Part shown: piece by piece, positions 6,778 through 7,617 of the stretch
Layout of the letters: each line of letters starts with the position of its first letter
How positions within the stretch are numbered: the stretch's first letter is position 1
Assembly: GCA_040902585.1 (NCBI GenBank)
Contig: JBBDXA010000048.1
Span: 1-7,617, forward strand
Direction of reading: 5' to 3'
DNA: 7,617 nucleotides
From: JBBDXA01 sp040902585
Lineage (GTDB): Bacteria; Planctomycetota; Phycisphaerae; Phycisphaerales; Phycisphaeraceae
The notes under the pieces: generated by a model
What the model was told of the DNA's origin: nothing
The model's database searches: none
The model's input: the letters and a program-made list of their open reading frames with translations, nothing else
Position numbers and translations under genes: made by a program

Positions 6778-6805
6778 GCGGGAGGTTGGGCGAGTGAATC
6801 GGTGT

Positions 6806-6948
6806 CCCCCGGTTAGCGGCGCGGCCGATCCCCCGGGTCCGCGAGGCCCGCGTGCGGACGCCTGATGCGCCGTGTACGCAACGCGGCACGGGTGGGCCTC
6901 GCGGACTCGGCCCGACCGCTAAACGGGGGGCGTTCCGCTAACCGGGGG
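6806..6948. repeat. Nested palindromic element with CCCCCGGTTAGCGG ends
   Basis: The outer stem is CCCCCGGTTAGCGG (6806-6819), paired exactly with 6935-6948. The inner stem is GTCCGCGAGGCCC (6837-6849), paired exactly with 6894-6906. A variant of the end motif (CCCCCGTTTAGCGG on the minus strand) recurs at 6916-6929, and another related copy lies at 7591-7617. The right end overlaps the last codons and the stop of the zinc-ribbon gene (stop at 6938-6940). It looks like a dispersed repetitive palindrome or a non-autonomous mobile element. No transposase or target duplication is visible. Confidence 0.75.
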
Positions 6949-7561
6949 ACTGCGGGATTCGCATGGTCACCAGCGCACTGCCGCACTCGGGGCACTTCGT
7001 CGCCGGGCCGCGCGGGTCGTAACCGCAGCGAGGGCAAAGGCCGGCGGCAGCGCGCCGAAATCTACGGTTGTGACGTCGGCGATGAAGTATCCAGAGGCAC
7101 GGGAGAATCGACGCGACCAGCGCGACGAACCAGTGTGGAAGCGCAATCACCAGGCTTGACCCCATGACGTCCCCACCCGATCGCGAACTCATGTCACGAT
7201 GGGGGAACTTGAAGTAACCAAATCCCCCAAACTGATACCAGATCGGGGACCAATCCACCTCCCGGTGCGATTCGTACCACTCCCACTGTGTCTGCGAGCC
7301 GGGTGGACTTGGGGTGGCATCGAGTGTGACCAGCGGGACCTTTCTTGTGCTCACGTTCGCTGGCTCATCGTCTTCGTCGATCCACGCGCACCAGTCGAGA
7401 AAAAACGTGCCAGAGTCGCTGATCAAGGCAAACTGAACACCTGTGCCGGGATTAAGACTGACTTCATCGAGGATGCGTGAACTGCGTACCCAAGACGCAA
7501 GCGTCAGCACCAGCAGGGCGTGCGAAACGATCGCGGCAAAAGTGAAGAGCCAGCGCCACAT
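6938..7561 (-). CDS. Membrane protein with C-terminal zinc ribbon, planctomycete type
   Basis: Function is unknown. The 207-residue product has an N-terminal membrane helix or signal anchor (about 3-24), an extra-membrane region rich in Trp, Asp and Pro (25-133), and a second helix (about 135-158, VIALPHWFVALVASILPCLW). A very basic stretch, HRRRHNRRFRR, follows, and then a four-cysteine zinc ribbon: C176 and C179 in CPRCG, C190 and C193 in CPECG. This helix plus Arg-rich plus CGYD...CPECG ending is shared by many uncharacterised planctomycete proteins. The final residues, QSPG, and the TAG stop are encoded by the palindromic element at 6806-6948. The start at 7561 gives the complete first helix; no strong ribosome site is seen (AGGG lies about 16 bases upstream). 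It is transcribed toward nuoH, but nuoH has its own promoter. Confidence 0.75.
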   Translation of the reverse strand: MWRWLFTFAAIVSHALLVLTLASWVRSSRILDEVSLNPGTGVQFALISDSGTFFLDWCAWIDEDDEPANVSTRKVPLVTLDATPSPPGSQTQWEWYESHREVDWSPIWYQFGGFGYFKFPHRDMSSRSGGDVMGSSLVIALPHWFVALVASILPCLWILHRRRHNRRFRRAAAGLCPRCGYDPRGPATKCPECGSALVTMRIPQSPG

Positions 7562-7590
7562 GGGAATGATGATATCACCCTGTCGCTCTG

Positions 7591-7617
7591 TTTAGCGGCG
7601 CGGGCCGCGCCCCCCGG
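7591..7617. repeat. Partial copy of the TTAGCGGCGCGG...CCCCCGG repeat at the window edge
   Basis: Bases 7592-7617 (TTAGCGGCGCGG, a short variable stretch, then CCCCCCGG) closely match 6813-6837 in the same orientation. The zinc-ribbon gene is therefore flanked on both sides by related repeat sequence. The copy runs off the window, so its extent and partner arm cannot be seen. Confidence 0.6.

Overview
This GC-rich bacterial window most likely comes from a planctomycete, with Phycisphaerae-type lineages the best guess. Two observations point there. The 207-residue protein at the right end finishes with a zinc ribbon of the CPRCGYD...CPECG type after a membrane helix, a C-terminal architecture that is very common in planctomycete genomes. 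The ATP synthase genes are also laid out as atpZ-atpI-atpB-atpE with long spacers. The assignment is an inference.

Layout. The left half (34-3465) is one minus-strand gene string, read right to left. It runs: a membrane-anchored coiled-coil protein with a C-terminal helix-turn-helix-like segment (3465-2875), AtpZ (2576-2244), an AtpI-like four-helix protein (2091-1573), F0 subunit a AtpB (1576-614, overlapping the previous stop by 4 bases) and F0 subunit c AtpE (405-34). The rest of the ATP synthase operon presumably continues beyond base 1. A divergent control region (3466-3723) separates this string from plus-strand tilS (3724-4837), the tRNA(Ile) lysidine synthase. The tilS sequence is interrupted by a 36-G run and 10 Ns. 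tilS converges on a stand-alone minus-strand nuoH (6693-4930), and a large hairpin lies between the two stop codons. nuoH has its own recognisable promoter and encodes a 587-residue protein that is far longer than usual. The zinc-ribbon protein (7561-6938) lies upstream of it on the same strand.

How the genes work together. AtpZ and AtpI are assembly or accessory membrane proteins of the F-type ATP synthase. AtpB and AtpE form the proton channel and the c-ring. NuoH is the quinone-chamber subunit of complex I, which helps build the proton gradient that the ATP synthase uses. TilS is translational housekeeping.

The most unusual feature is what fills the spaces between genes. Almost every spacer holds its own short-word tandem repeat or long inverted repeat. 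There is an inverted AAAAGCAG-type repeat between atpB and atpE. Nine GTTCAGG heptamers and five CCCTTGG heptamers lie between atpI and atpZ. Nine GAAGGGAC octamers face an inverted octamer arm upstream of atpZ. GTTCCGG heptamers sit inside the tilS reading frame beside the assembly gap. A 27-bp hairpin lies between tilS and nuoH, and a nested palindrome with a CCCCCGGTTAGCGG motif supplies the stop codon of the zinc-ribbon gene. The GTTCMGG heptamer occurs in both the atp spacer and tilS, which suggests a dispersed, expanding repeat family.
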